Shown here: piece after piece, positions 25,790-35,324 of the stretch
Layout: every line of letters begins with the position of its first letter
Position numbering within the stretch: position 1 is the stretch's first letter
NCBI GenBank assembly: GCA_023702235.1
Contig: JAMQCR010000003.1
Location: 112,501-176,500, forward strand
Length of the DNA stretch: 64,000 bases
DNA from: Neobacillus pocheonensis
GTDB taxonomy: Bacteria; Bacillota; Bacilli; Bacillales; Cytobacillaceae
Reading direction: 5' to 3'
Notes under the pieces: model-generated
What the model was told of the DNA's origin: nothing
What the model saw: the letters and a program-made list of their open reading frames with translations, nothing else
Databases searched by the model: none
Position numbers and translations under genes: made by a program

Positions 25790-26326
25790 TTACTTACCAG
25801 TTTTACCTTCTTTACGACGAACAAATTCGCCTTCGTAACGAATTCCTTTACCTTTATAAGGCTCTGGAGGTCGAACTCCGCGAATATTGGCAGCTAATGC
25901 ACCAACACGTTCTTTATCAGTACCCTTAATAATAATTTTTGTATTAGCAGGTACTTCGATTTCAAGACCCGTTTCAGGTTCAATTTCAACTGGATGAGAG
26001 TAACCAACGTTTAATACAAGTTTGTTACCTTGCTTTTGAGCACGGTATCCAACCCCGATTAATTCAAGGCCTCTTGTGAAGCCTGTTGAAACACCCTCAA
26101 CCATGTTCGCGATTACCGCACGAGTTGTTCCGTGCAATGCGCGGTGTTCTTTTGCGTCAGATGGACGAGTAATTGTAACTAAGTTTTCTTCAACGTTAAT
26201 TGTAATATCCGGATTAAATGAGCGAGAAAGTTCGCCTTTAGGACCTTTTACAGTAACAGCATTTTTATTAACAGTAACCGTAACTCCAGCTGGAATTTCG
26301 ATAGGTTTTTTTCCTACGCGTGACAT
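25790..26326 (-). CDS. rplF: 50S ribosomal protein L6
   Basis: 178 aa, start MSRVGKKPIEIPAGVTVTV, C-terminal PPEPYKGKGIRYEGEFVRRK. Complete. Confidence 0.98.
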   Translation of the reverse strand: MSRVGKKPIEIPAGVTVTVNKNAVTVKGPKGELSRSFNPDITINVEENLVTITRPSDAKEHRALHGTTRAVIANMVEGVSTGFTRGLELIGVGYRAQKQGNKLVLNVGYSHPVEIEPETGLEIEVPANTKIIIKGTDKERVGALAANIRGVRPPEPYKGKGIRYEGEFVRRKEGKTGK

Positions 26327-26357
26327 TTAGTGCACCTCCATTCATTCAGAAACTCTA

Positions 26358-26756
26358 TTACCAAACGTAAGCTAATACTTCTCCGCCGACTTGTTTTGCA
26401 CGAGCTTCTTTATCTGTAATAACACCTTGTGATGTTGATACTAATGCGATACCAAGACCGTTAAGAACGCGTGGTACCTCTGTAGATTTTGCGTAAACTC
26501 GAAGTCCAGGCTTGCTTATGCGCTTAAGACCGGTAATAACGCGTTCGTTATTTCCACCGTATTTTAAGAAGATACGGATGATACCTTGTTTATTGTCTTC
26601 AATAAATTCGACGTCACGTACGAAACCTTCGCGCTTTAAAATTTCAGCAATTTCTTTTTTCATATTAGAAGCAGGCACTTCTAACTTTTCGTGACGCACC
26701 ATGTTCGCATTACGAATGCGAGTAAGCATATCAGCAATTGGATCTGTCATGACCAT
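26358..26756 (-). CDS. rpsH: 30S ribosomal protein S8
   Basis: 132 aa, start MVMTDPIADMLTRIRNANMV, C-terminal STSQGVITDKEARAKQVGG. It binds 16S helix 21 and is a known translational repressor of spc genes in E. coli. Complete. Confidence 0.98.
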   Translation of the reverse strand: MVMTDPIADMLTRIRNANMVRHEKLEVPASNMKKEIAEILKREGFVRDVEFIEDNKQGIIRIFLKYGGNNERVITGLKRISKPGLRVYAKSTEVPRVLNGLGIALVSTSQGVITDKEARAKQVGGEVLAYVW

Positions 26757-26785
26757 TATTTTTACCTCCTTCCCAGACTTGGGTT

Positions 26786-26971
26786 TTACCAGCTAGCTTT
26801 TTTAATACCAGGAATTTGTCCTTTGTATGCTAATTCACGGAAACAAATACGGCAAAGCTTAAATTTACGGTATACAGAGTGTGGACGGCCGCAACGTTCA
26901 CAGCGTGTGTACTCTTGTACTGCATATTTAGGCGTGCGTTTTTGTTTCGCAATCATTGACTTTTTAGCCAC
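26786..26971 (-). CDS. rpsZ: 30S ribosomal protein S14, zinc-binding type Z
   Basis: 61 aa with both CxxC pairs (CERCG and CRIC), so the zinc (C+) short form, normal for the spc-operon copy in bacilli. Confidence 0.97.
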   Translation of the reverse strand: MAKKSMIAKQKRTPKYAVQEYTRCERCGRPHSVYRKFKLCRICFRELAYKGQIPGIKKASW

Positions 26972-26995
26972 GTTTTCGCCTCCCTTATTTAGCGA

Positions 26996-27535
26996 TTACT
27001 TTTGGAATGGCATTCCAAAATGAGTTAAAAGTTCACGTGCTTCTTCATCAGTGTTAGCAGTCGTTACGATAACGATATCCATACCACGAACTTTGCTTAC
27101 TTTATCGTAATCAATTTCAGGGAAGATTAATTGTTCTTTAACACCCAAAGTATAGTTACCGCGACCATCGAATGCTTTTTTAGAAACACCACGGAAGTCA
27201 CGTACACGAGGTAAAGAAACAGAAACTAATTTATCCAAGAATTCGTACATGCGTTCACCACGAAGAGTGACCTTTGCACCGATTGGCATACCTTCACGTA
27301 GACGGAAGCCAGCGATTGATTTCTTCGCACGAGTTACGACTGGTTTTTGACCAGTTATCGTTGCAAGTTCTTCAACAGCATTATCTAGTGCTTTTGCGTT
27401 AGCAACAGCATCACCAACACCCATATTCACAACGATTTTATCAAGCTGTGGTACTTGCATGACTGATTTATAGTTGAACTTGCTCACAAGAGCAGGTGTC
27501 ACTTCTTTAACAAATTTTTCTTTTAGGCGGTTCAT
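26996..27535 (-). CDS. rplE: 50S ribosomal protein L5
   Basis: 179 aa, start MNRLKEKFVKEVTPALVSKF, conserved GQKPVVTRAKKSIAGFRLRE. 5S rRNA binder. Complete. Confidence 0.98.
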   Translation of the reverse strand: MNRLKEKFVKEVTPALVSKFNYKSVMQVPQLDKIVVNMGVGDAVANAKALDNAVEELATITGQKPVVTRAKKSIAGFRLREGMPIGAKVTLRGERMYEFLDKLVSVSLPRVRDFRGVSKKAFDGRGNYTLGVKEQLIFPEIDYDKVSKVRGMDIVIVTTANTDEEARELLTHFGMPFQK

Positions 27536-27562
27536 TTATTGTACCTCCCTTCTTAATTTGAA

Positions 27563-27871
27563 CTATTTATCTAAAACTTCACCGGATTTTGCTGTGCGTA
27601 CTTTATTGCCATCAACCGTTGTGTAACCTACACGAGTTGGGTTACCAGACTTAGGATCGATAGGCATAACGTTCGATACATGAATTGGAGCCTCAAAACT
27701 GATAATTCCGCCCTGTGGATTCACTTGAGAAGGTTTTGAGTGTTTTTTCACGATATTAACGCCTTCAACAAGGACACGGCTTTCTTTAGGATAAGCAGCA
27801 AGAATTACACCTGTTTTTCCTTTATCCTTACCAGAGATGACTCTTACTTTGTCACCTTTTTTAACATGCAT
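27563..27871 (-). CDS. rplX: 50S ribosomal protein L24
   Basis: 102 aa, KOW-domain protein that nucleates large-subunit assembly. Start MHVKKGDKVRVISGKDKGKT at 27871, 9 nt after GGAGG. A second ATG immediately before it (27874) is equally possible; longer readings enter the ribosome site. Confidence 0.96.
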   Translation of the reverse strand: MHVKKGDKVRVISGKDKGKTGVILAAYPKESRVLVEGVNIVKKHSKPSQVNPQGGIISFEAPIHVSNVMPIDPKSGNPTRVGYTTVDGNKVRTAKSGEVLDK

Positions 27872-27906
27872 CATTAAGCACCTCCTTAAAGGCATTTGAA
27901 TTTAAA

Positions 27907-28275
27907 TTATAGTACTTCTGGAGCTAAAGAAACGATTTTCATAAAGTTGTTTTCGCGAAGTTCACGAGCAACTGGTCCGAAGATACGCGTTCCACGTGGG
28001 CTCTTATCATCTTTGATAATTACACATGCGTTTTCATCGAAACGAATGTATGAACCGTCTTGGCGACGAGCACCGCTTTTTGTGCGAACAATAACGGCTT
28101 TAACAACATCACCTTTTTTAACAACGCCACCAGGTGTTGCTTGTTTCACTGTACAAACGATAACATCACCAATACCAGCCGTTTTGCGACCAGAACCGCC
28201 TAGTACTTTAATAGTCAGTACCTCACGAGCACCAGAGTTGTCAGCAACTTTTAAACGTGTTTCTGTTTGAATCAT
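27907..28275 (-). CDS. rplN: 50S ribosomal protein L14
   Basis: 122 aa, start MIQTETRLKVADNSGAREV, C-terminal GPVARELRENNFMKIVSLAP. Complete. Confidence 0.98.
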   Translation of the reverse strand: MIQTETRLKVADNSGAREVLTIKVLGGSGRKTAGIGDVIVCTVKQATPGGVVKKGDVVKAVIVRTKSGARRQDGSYIRFDENACVIIKDDKSPRGTRIFGPVARELRENNFMKIVSLAPEVL

Positions 28276-28314
28276 GCGTGTAACCTCCCTTCGGAATGAA
28301 CATAATCCGAACTA

Positions 28315-28578
28315 TTAAATAATAACTGCTTTTTCTACCACTTCTACTAAACGGAAGCGTTTTGTAGCTGAAAGTGGGCGAGTTTCCATGATACGTACGA
28401 TATCGCCAATCTTTGCTTCATTTTGCTCGTCATGAGCTTTAAACTTTTTAGAGTACTTAACGCGTTTACCATAAAGAGGATGCTTCTTATGTGTTTCGAC
28501 AAGAACAGTAACGGTTTTTTCCATTTTGTCAGAAACAACGCGTCCAGTGTAAACTTTGCGTTGGTTACGTTCACTCAT
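28315..28578 (-). CDS. rpsQ: 30S ribosomal protein S17
   Basis: 87 aa, start MSERNQRKVYTGRVVSDKME, C-terminal METRPLSATKRFRLVEVVEK. Complete. Confidence 0.98.
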   Translation of the reverse strand: MSERNQRKVYTGRVVSDKMEKTVTVLVETHKKHPLYGKRVKYSKKFKAHDEQNEAKIGDIVRIMETRPLSATKRFRLVEVVEKAVII

Positions 28579-28597
28579 TATGTGAACCTCCTCTCAT

Positions 28598-28798
28598 TTA
28601 CTTGTTAACGCTGATTTCTCTCTCACGAATCACAGTTTTCATGCGAGCAAGCGCTTTGCGTACTTCACGTATACGAGCTGTATTTTCAAGTTGTCCAGTC
28701 GCCAATTGAAAGCGAAGGTTGAAAAGCTCTTCTTTTAAAGATTTAATTTTTTGTTCAATTTCAGCAGTGGTAAGGTCACGAAGTTCATTAGCTTTCAT
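28598..28798 (-). CDS. rpmC: 50S ribosomal protein L29
   Basis: 66 aa from MKANELRDLTTAEIEQKIKS; the start at 28798 (family start, GGTGG about 9 nt upstream) is preferred to 28813. Overlaps the end of rplP by 11 nt, so translation is probably coupled. Confidence 0.97.
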   Translation of the reverse strand: MKANELRDLTTAEIEQKIKSLKEELFNLRFQLATGQLENTARIREVRKALARMKTVIREREISVNK

Positions 28799-29222
28799 TT
28801 GATTCACCACCAATTTCTTCTCGTTTTACAAACTTACACTTGATTGGAAGTTTGTGCATTGCAAGACGAAGTGCTTCACGTGCAATTTCTTCTGAAACTC
28901 CTGCAATTTCAAACATAATTTTCCCTGGTTTAACAACAGCTACCCAGCCTTCAGGCGCCCCTTTACCAGAACCCATCCGCACTTCTAGAGGTTTTGCAGT
29001 GTAAGGCTTATGTGGGAAAATTTTGATCCACACTTTACCGCCACGTTTCATGTAACGTGTCATCGCAATACGTGCTGCTTCAATTTGGCGGTTCGTGATC
29101 CATGAAGCTTCTGTAGCTTGCAAGCCGAATTCACCAAAAGTTACTTCTGTGCCGCCTTTTGATAGACCGCGCATTTTCCCACGGTGCTGACGGCGATATT
29201 TTACGCGTTTTGGCAATAACAT
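28788..29222 (-). CDS. rplP: 50S ribosomal protein L16
   Basis: 144 aa from MLLPKRVKYRRQHRGKMRG, the family start at 29222; the conserved MGSGKGAPEGWVAVVKPGK is present. Complete. Confidence 0.98.
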   Translation of the reverse strand: MLLPKRVKYRRQHRGKMRGLSKGGTEVTFGEFGLQATEASWITNRQIEAARIAMTRYMKRGGKVWIKIFPHKPYTAKPLEVRMGSGKGAPEGWVAVVKPGKIMFEIAGVSEEIAREALRLAMHKLPIKCKFVKREEIGGESNES

Positions 29223-29223
29223 A

Positions 29224-29880
29224 TTATTTGCCTCCTTCCGCATTTTTCTTCTTAGTAGGAAGGACTTCTCCCTTATAGATCCATACTTTTACGCCTAGCT
29301 TACCATAAGTAGTATCAGCTTCAGCTGTAGCATAGTCGATATCAGCGCGAAGTGTATGAAGTGGAACTGTTCCTTCGCTATAATGTTCAGAACGAGCGAT
29401 ATCAGCGCCACCAAGACGACCAGATACCATTGTTTTAATACCTTTCGCACCTGCACGCATAGCACGTTGAATAACTTGCTTTTGTGCACGACGGAAAGAA
29501 ACACGGTTTTCTAATTGACGAGCAACATTTTCAGCAACTAGTTTCGCATCAAGGTCAGCTCTCTTGATTTCAAGAATGTTAATATGGACACGTTTGCCAG
29601 TAAGTTGATTTAATGCTTTACGAAGTGCTTCAACTTCAGTACCGCCTTTACCGATAACCATACCAGGCTTAGCTGTATGAACTGTTACATTCACACGGTT
29701 AGCAGCACGTTCGATTTCAACCTTAGAAACAGAAGCATCTTTTAAACGTTTCGTGATATATTCACGAACTTTAAGGTCTTCGTGTAAAAGATCGGCAAAG
29801 TCTTTGCCTGCGTACCATTTAGATTCCCAATCACGGATGATTCCGATACGCAAACCGACTGGATTTACTTTTTGACCCAC
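29224..29880 (-). CDS. rpsC: 30S ribosomal protein S3
   Basis: 218 aa, start MGQKVNPVGLRIGIIRDWES, KH domain with KPGMVIGKGGTEVEALRK, C-terminal VKVWIYKGEVLPTKK. Lines the mRNA entry channel. Complete. Confidence 0.98.
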   Translation of the reverse strand: MGQKVNPVGLRIGIIRDWESKWYAGKDFADLLHEDLKVREYITKRLKDASVSKVEIERAANRVNVTVHTAKPGMVIGKGGTEVEALRKALNQLTGKRVHINILEIKRADLDAKLVAENVARQLENRVSFRRAQKQVIQRAMRAGAKGIKTMVSGRLGGADIARSEHYSEGTVPLHTLRADIDYATAEADTTYGKLGVKVWIYKGEVLPTKKKNAEGGK

Positions 29881-29883
29881 TGA

Positions 29884-30225
29884 TTATCCCTCCTTCTTTT
29901 CTGATAGAACGATTGTAATGTGGCTAGTGCGTTTGTTAATTTGGCTTGCACGACCCATTGCGCGAGGACGGAAACGTTTTAAGGTTGGTCCTTCATCTAC
30001 AAAAGCTTGTTCTACTACCAAGCTATTAACGTCCATTTCATAATTATGCTCGGCATTTGCCATAGCAGATTTTAACACCTTTTCAACAATTGGAGAAGCA
30101 AACTTAGGTGTTAGATTTAAAATCGCCACCGCTTCACCAACTTGCTTTCCTCGAATTAAATCTACGACTAAACGCGCTTTACGAGGAGCAATACGAACTG
30201 TTCTTGCAACAGCTTTAGCTTGCAT
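29884..30225 (-). CDS. rplV: 50S ribosomal protein L22
   Basis: 113 aa with the tunnel beta-hairpin near GPTLKRFRPRAMGRASQINK, the site of macrolide-resistance mutations in other species; no deletion is seen here. Complete. Confidence 0.98.
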   Translation of the reverse strand: MQAKAVARTVRIAPRKARLVVDLIRGKQVGEAVAILNLTPKFASPIVEKVLKSAMANAEHNYEMDVNSLVVEQAFVDEGPTLKRFRPRAMGRASQINKRTSHITIVLSEKKEG

Positions 30226-30242
30226 ATGGATGCCCTCCTCTC

Positions 30243-30521
30243 TTAACGTCTTGTTTTCTTATCATCGTTACCATGACCTTTGTAAGCACGAGTTGGAGCG
30301 AATTCTCCAAGCTTGTGGCCTACCATGTCTTCAGTAACATATACAGGCACATGTTTGCGACCATCATAAACAGCGATTGTGTGGCCAATAAATTGTGGGA
30401 AGATCGTTGAACGGCGAGACCAAGTTTTAACAACTTGTTTACTTTCAGTTTCATTTAACTTTTCGATCTTAACCATTAAATGATCATCAACAAATGGTCC
30501 TTTTTTTAAGCTGCGACCCAT
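30243..30521 (-). CDS. rpsS: 30S ribosomal protein S19
   Basis: 92 aa, start MGRSLKKGPFVDDHLMVKIE, conserved FIGHTIAVYDGRKHVPVYVT. Complete. Confidence 0.98.
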   Translation of the reverse strand: MGRSLKKGPFVDDHLMVKIEKLNETESKQVVKTWSRRSTIFPQFIGHTIAVYDGRKHVPVYVTEDMVGHKLGEFAPTRAYKGHGNDDKKTRR

Positions 30522-30581
30522 GAAGGAACCTCCCTTCGTGATTGGTCTACGGTTCGTTCCTTGAACCGTAGTTCAACCCCG

Positions 30582-31411
30582 TTATTTTTTACGACGACGT
30601 ACGATGAATTTATCTGATTTATTCTTTTTCTTACGAGTTTTGAATCCAAGAGTTGGTTTACCCCATGGAGACATTGGTGACTTACGTCCGATAGGTGAAC
30701 GTCCTTCACCACCACCGTGTGGATGGTCGTTAGGGTTCATTACAGATCCACGAACTGTCGGGCGTTTGCCTAACCAGCGAGAACGACCTGCTTTACCAAT
30801 GTTAATTAATTCGTGTTGCTCATTACCTACTTGACCGATCGATGCGCGGCACTCAGAAAGAATCATGCGCACTTCACCAGAAGTTAAACGTACAAGTACG
30901 TATTTTCCTTCTTTACCAAGTACTTGTGCAGATGTACCAGCAGAACGAACTAATTGTCCACCCTTACCAGGTTTTAATTCAATGTTGTGTACTACTGTAC
31001 CAACTGGAATATTTACTAACGGAAGTGCATTACCTACTTTAATATCTGCCTCTGGGCCAGACATTACTTCCATACCAACTTGCAAGTTTTTAGGAGCTAA
31101 GATATATCGCTTTTCTCCATCAACATAGTTGATTAATGCAATATTTGCCGAACGGTTTGGATCATACTCAATAGTAGCAACGCGTCCTGGAATGCCATCT
31201 TTTGTACGTTTAAAGTCAATTAAACGGTATTGACGCTTATGCCGCCACCTTGATGACGAACAGTTAACTTACCTTGGTTATTACGGCCGCCTTTTCTCTT
31301 TATTGGTGCTAAAAGAGATTTTTCTGGAGTGCTAGTTGTGATTTCTGCGAAATCTGAAGTAGTCATTCCGCGACGACCATTGGAGGTAGGTTTGTACTTT
31401 TTAATCGCCAT
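30582..31411 (-). CDS. rplB: 50S ribosomal protein L2, one frameshift
   Basis: A protein of about 276 aa. The N-terminus (MAIKKYKPTSNGRRGMTTSD) runs to LTVRHQGGG, then the frame breaks near 31240, where GGCGGCCATAAG has lost a C of GGCC. Thereafter it continues through DPNRSANIALINYVDGEKRY and VGNEQHELINIGKAGRSRW to the peptidyl-transferase-proximal VRGSVMNPNDHPHGGGEG with its conserved His. L2 is essential and every other block is intact, so this is a sequence error. Confidence 0.96.
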
Positions 31412-31440
31412 TTTATTTCCCTCCTCTTCTTGTTAGGTTC

Positions 31441-31725
31441 TTACGCTTCAAAGAATTCGATTTCTTTGCTGTCAGTTGTTAATTTTACAATTGCTTTACG
31501 ACGTTTATTTGTGTAACCACCGAATTTACCCATGCGCTTAAATTTACCTTTATAGTTCATGATGTTAACTTTCTCAACATCAACACCGAAGATTTCTTCA
31601 ACAGCATCTTTGACTTGAGTTTTATTAGCTTTCACATCAACTTCGAACGTATATTTTTTTTCAGACATTAGGTCAGTAGAACGTTCGGTGATAACGGGGC
31701 GCTTAATGATATCGCGTGCATCCAT
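31441..31725 (-). CDS. rplW: 50S ribosomal protein L23
   Basis: 94 aa, start MDARDIIKRPVITERSTDLM. Sits at the tunnel exit and docks trigger factor and SRP. Its start overlaps the rplD stop at 31725. Complete. Confidence 0.98.
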   Translation of the reverse strand: MDARDIIKRPVITERSTDLMSEKKYTFEVDVKANKTQVKDAVEEIFGVDVEKVNIMNYKGKFKRMGKFGGYTNKRRKAIVKLTTDSKEIEFFEA

Positions 31726-32348
31726 TATGCAAGCACCTCCTCTACTTTTTCAACCGCTGCTTTTGTCATGATTAATTTTTCATGATTAACAACGTCTAAT
31801 ACGTTGATACCACTTGCTGTTACTACTGTTACACCAGGAATGTTGCGAGCGGAAAGTGCTACATTTTCATCGAGGTCAGCTGTAACGATTAGTGCTTTTT
31901 TATCAACAGAAAGACCGCTTAATACAGTTTTAAAGTCTTTTGTTTTTGGAGTTCCGAAAGCAAGGCTTTCTAATACTAAGATGTTTTCATCTAACACTTT
32001 AGAAGATAGTGCAGATTTAATCGCTAAACGACGTACCTTTTTCGGTAATTTATAGCTGTAACTGCGTGGTGTTGGACCGAAGACCGTACCACCTCCGCGC
32101 CATTGTGGAGAACGAATTGACCCTTGACGAGCACGACCAGTTCCTTTTTGACGCCATGGCTTTCGACCACCGCCTGCTACTTCAGAACGAACTTTTGTTT
32201 TATGAGTACCTTGACGTAAAGAAGCTCTTTGCATAACAATTGCTTCAAATAGTACGTGTTGGTTAGGCTCAATACCAAAAACTGTTTCATTAAGTTCAAT
32301 TTCACCAACTTGTGATCCGCTTTGGTTTAATAATGCTACTTTTGGCAT
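31725..32348 (-). CDS. rplD: 50S ribosomal protein L4
   Basis: 207 aa, start MPKVALLNQSGSQVGEIELN, tunnel loop GGGRKPWRQKGTGRARQGS and the conserved SPQWRGGGTVFGP. Complete. Confidence 0.98.
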   Translation of the reverse strand: MPKVALLNQSGSQVGEIELNETVFGIEPNQHVLFEAIVMQRASLRQGTHKTKVRSEVAGGGRKPWRQKGTGRARQGSIRSPQWRGGGTVFGPTPRSYSYKLPKKVRRLAIKSALSSKVLDENILVLESLAFGTPKTKDFKTVLSGLSVDKKALIVTADLDENVALSARNIPGVTVVTASGINVLDVVNHEKLIMTKAAVEKVEEVLA

Positions 32349-32377
32349 TCCTTGTTCCTCCTTTCTTGTGAAGATGT

Positions 32378-33004
32378 TTATGCTTTAACTGCAAATTTGA
32401 TTTTTAGTAAAGCTTTTTTTGCTCCTGGAACATTACCTTTGATTAAAAGCAAGTTGCGCTCTGTGTCAACTTTTACAATCTCAAGGTTTTGTACAGTAAC
32501 TTGTTCTCCACCCATACGTCCAGGTAATGCTTTCCCTTTGAAAACGCGGTTTGGAGCAACAGGTCCCATTGAACCAGGACGACGATGATAACGAGAACCG
32601 TGAGCCATAGGGCCGCGAGATTGTCCATGGCGTTTGATTGACCCTTGGAAACCTTTACCTTTTGAGATTCCTGTTACATCAACTACATCGCCTGCAGTGA
32701 AAATTTCAACTTTGACTTCTTGACCAACTTCATAGCCTACTAAGTCATCTCCGCGGAATTCCCGAACGAAGCGCTTAGGAGCAGTATTAGCTTTTGCAAC
32801 GTGACCTTTTTCTGGTTTGTTAGCTAACTTTTCACGTTTATCTTCAAAACCAACTTGAACCGCAACATAACCGTCGCTTTCAACTGATTTCTTTTGAAGA
32901 ACTACGTTTGCAGCTGCCTCAACAACAGTAACAGGGATTAAGTTGCCGTTATCCGCAAATACTTGAGTCATACCAATCTTTCTTCCTAAGATTCCTTTGG
33001 TCAT
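32378..33004 (-). CDS. rplC: 50S ribosomal protein L3
   Basis: 208 aa, start MTKGILGRKIGMTQVFADNG, peptidyl-transferase loop SHGSRYHRRPGSMG-like region (GPMAHGSRYHRRPGSMGPV). Complete. Confidence 0.98.
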   Translation of the reverse strand: MTKGILGRKIGMTQVFADNGNLIPVTVVEAAANVVLQKKSVESDGYVAVQVGFEDKREKLANKPEKGHVAKANTAPKRFVREFRGDDLVGYEVGQEVKVEIFTAGDVVDVTGISKGKGFQGSIKRHGQSRGPMAHGSRYHRRPGSMGPVAPNRVFKGKALPGRMGGEQVTVQNLEIVKVDTERNLLLIKGNVPGAKKALLKIKFAVKA

Positions 33005-33042
33005 TTAAGTCACACCTCCTGTAATTTGTTTATTTATTGTTA

Positions 33043-33351
33043 TTAAAGTTTAATTTCGATATCTACACCGGATGGTAAATCTAAACGCATTAACGCATCA
33101 ACTGTTTGTGGAGTTGGGTTAACGATGTCGATTAGACGCTTATGTGTCCGCATTTCGAATTGCTCACGAGAATCTTTATACTTATGAACCGCACGAAGAA
33201 TCGTATAAATAGATTTTTCAGTCGGAAGCGGAATTGGACCGGAAACTGCCGCACCTGAACGTTTTGCTGTTTCAACGATTTTTTCTGCTGATTGATCAAG
33301 AATTCTGTGATCGTACGCTTTTAAACGGATACGAATTTTTTGTTTTGCCAT
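33043..33351 (-). CDS. rpsJ: 30S ribosomal protein S10 (NusE)
   Basis: 102 aa, start MAKQKIRIRLKAYDHRILDQ, IPLPTEKSIYTILRAVHKYK. Also the NusB partner in rRNA antitermination. First gene of the S10 operon, behind two promoters at 33486-33582. Confidence 0.98.
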   Translation of the reverse strand: MAKQKIRIRLKAYDHRILDQSAEKIVETAKRSGAAVSGPIPLPTEKSIYTILRAVHKYKDSREQFEMRTHKRLIDIVNPTPQTVDALMRLDLPSGVDIEIKL

Positions 33352-33485
33352 TATTTTCCCTCCTTTATCGCCTATTTTCTAAATAGACATTTCTCAGTGA
33401 AAATTTCCCACACACTCGCCATGGCAAAGCGGCCGGGTGTGTCAGCAACCTTCCACATCATCGCAGTCAAAGACCAACATTGTCT

Positions 33486-33514
33486 ATTATACATAAAACA
33501 TAAAGTAAACGCAA
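33486..33514 (-). promoter_or_regulatory. S10 operon promoter, proximal (sigma-A)
   Basis: -35 TTGCGT (33509-33514) and -10 TATAAT (33486-33491) on the minus strand have a 17-bp spacer. About 130 nt of leader follow before rpsJ; these contain complementary CACACAC/GTGTGTG runs (about 33408-33441) that may form a leader hairpin. Confidence 0.8.
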
Positions 33515-33553
33515 CAGTAATTACGAATTTATTATGTTTTGAACACTTTTCTT

Positions 33554-33582
33554 ATTATAACGAGGCAGCCGCTCGTTTTCAA
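33554..33582 (-). promoter_or_regulatory. S10 operon promoter, distal (sigma-A)
   Basis: -35 TTGAAA (33577-33582) and -10 TATAAT (33554-33559) on the minus strand have a 17-bp spacer. It is arranged in tandem with the second promoter 68 bp downstream. Confidence 0.85.
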
Positions 33583-33675
33583 GAGAATATTTAGATGTTG
33601 TTAATTTCTTTTTATTCCGGTTTATTTGTTTATTATCTAATTTGCTCTATCACAGGCATTAAAGGAAAGAAATCT

Positions 33676-33706
33676 AAAAAGGAGCTAACTGAGTTTCAGC
33701 TGCTCC
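33676..33706 (-). terminator. terminator of the sulfate assimilation operon
   Basis: GGAGCAGCTGA pairs with TCAGTTAGCTCC (one bulge) and is followed by five T residues on the minus strand, about 50 nt after the sirB stop. It insulates the S10 promoters downstream. Confidence 0.8.
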
Positions 33707-33758
33707 ATTCCATTTTTCTAACAATATATATATAGAAGAAAAGTGTTTATAAACAATC

Positions 33759-34486
33759 CTATGCAGTGATCTCCAGTACTCTTTCCCGGATGACACTCTC
33801 AATATTAGAGTGATAACCTAAATAATTACACAGAATAAATTTTTCGCTTTGGGGGTGATTTTTAATTACCTTATTAATATGGTTCATCAAAATACCTGTG
33901 AATAGTAGATAGGGAATCACAAATACCTTTGAATGGCCACTTTCACCCATTATTTCCAAGCCATCTTCCAAGCTTGGCGAGGTAGCAGTAAGAAAACAGG
34001 TCTGCACCTGCTTAACACCTGTTTTCCTTCTTAGCATTTCTGCTATTTCATTTAGGTCGTTTTTGACCTCAGGATCACTGCTGCCCCTTCCAACCAAAAG
34101 AACCATCGAATTTTTATCATATTCTTCACCAGTTTCCACAATCCGTTCGATTAGTGTATCGACCATTTTCCTATGGACACCAATCGGCCGCCATATTCTA
34201 AATTGATGTTTGGAAACTGTGCAGATAATCTCGCCAGTTCGTTTGGGATATCCACTTTTGCATGTGCTGCTGTAAGTAATAATACCGGAATCGCGATAAT
34301 TTTCGTTGCTCCTTTTTGTACGCAAGTATTGAATGCCTCTTCAATTGATGGGGCTGCAAGTTCTAGGAAACAATATTCGTTAATAGGTACCAGGCTACGT
34401 TCCATGCATTTTGTTATAAATGTTATCGCCTGTTCCCTCGCCGTTTTAACCCTGCTACCATGGCAAATATACAAAATTGCTTCCAT
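33759..34486 (-). CDS. sirB: sirohydrochlorin ferrochelatase (SirB/CbiX type), one frameshift
   Basis: A chelatase of about 242 aa that inserts Fe2+ into sirohydrochlorin for sirohaem, the sulfite reductase cofactor. N-terminal half: AILYICHGSRVKTAREQA (active-site His) and IPVLLLTAAHAKVDIPNEL (second His). C-terminal half: VLLVGRGSSDPEVKNDL and VIPYLLFTGILMNHI. The frame breaks at about 34188, where GGCCGGCC appears to have lost a C; the restored reading is LEYGRPIGVHRKM. It directly follows sumT (stop and start adjacent). No sirC/ylnF gene follows. Confidence 0.9.
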
Positions 34487-35268
34487 TTAAAAAGCCTCTC
34501 TTGCTAAAAAGGATTCTTTAATTTGTTTGTTTTGAAACCAGTTAATCTTGTGATGCAAATTTACGACTTCGCCAACCACAATCATGCATGGGTTTTCTAT
34601 TCCTTCCCTAAGTGCGGCATCGCTCACATCACGAAGGGTACTGATAATGGTTTTTTGCCTCATTAATGTTCCCCATTGGATTAATGCCACCGGAGTATCA
34701 GCATCCTTCCCATGCTGCAACAGTTGTTGCTGTATATATGGAAGATTTTTCACACCCATATAGATCGCTAGGGTATCAATTCCTTTCGCTAATGCCTCCC
34801 ATTTTATATTATCGGCCTTCCCCATTTTTACGATGACCGGTAACAATTGCATAGGATGAGCCATAGTCTCTATGGGTAATAGGGATTCCAGCATATGCGG
34901 GAGCTGCTATACCTGATGTAATACCAGGTACAATTTCAAATTCAATACCCTTGGCAGCAAGAGCTTCTGCTTCCTCTCCGCCTCGACCGAATACAAATGG
35001 GTCTCCCCCTTTTAATCGGGTCACGACTTTTCCCTTCTGTGCATGCCTTACGAGTAAATGATTTATTGTTTCTTGCTGAAGTGTATGAGAATCTGGTAAC
35101 TTCCCGCAGTAAATCAACTCTGGCCTTTGGACTTGCATAACTTAAAAGTTCAATATTTACTAATCGATCATAAAAAATGACATCTGCTTCTTTAATTGCT
35201 TTCAATCCTTTTACCGTTATTAAATCCGGGTCTCCCGGTCCAGCACCGACTAGATATACCTTATCCAA
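34487..35268 (-). CDS. sumT: uroporphyrinogen-III C-methyltransferase (SUMT), two frameshifts
   Basis: An enzyme of about 258 aa making precorrin-2 for sirohaem (B. subtilis YlnD). Motifs: N-terminal KVYLVGAGPGDPDLITVKG, then LIYCGKLPDSHTLQQETIN, RLKGGDPFVFGRGGEEAEAL, PGITSGIAAPAYAGIPITHR and IYMGVKNLPYI. Two breaks each need one base removed, both at AAGGCC: 35122-35125 and 34814-34817. Their sequence neighbourhoods are otherwise fully conserved. It supplies cofactor for a sulfite reductase encoded elsewhere. Confidence 0.9.
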
Positions 35269-35324
35269 ATTTCATTCACCTCACCCTCATCTTTTTTAAA
35301 AAACGCCACTTATCGTTCCATCTA

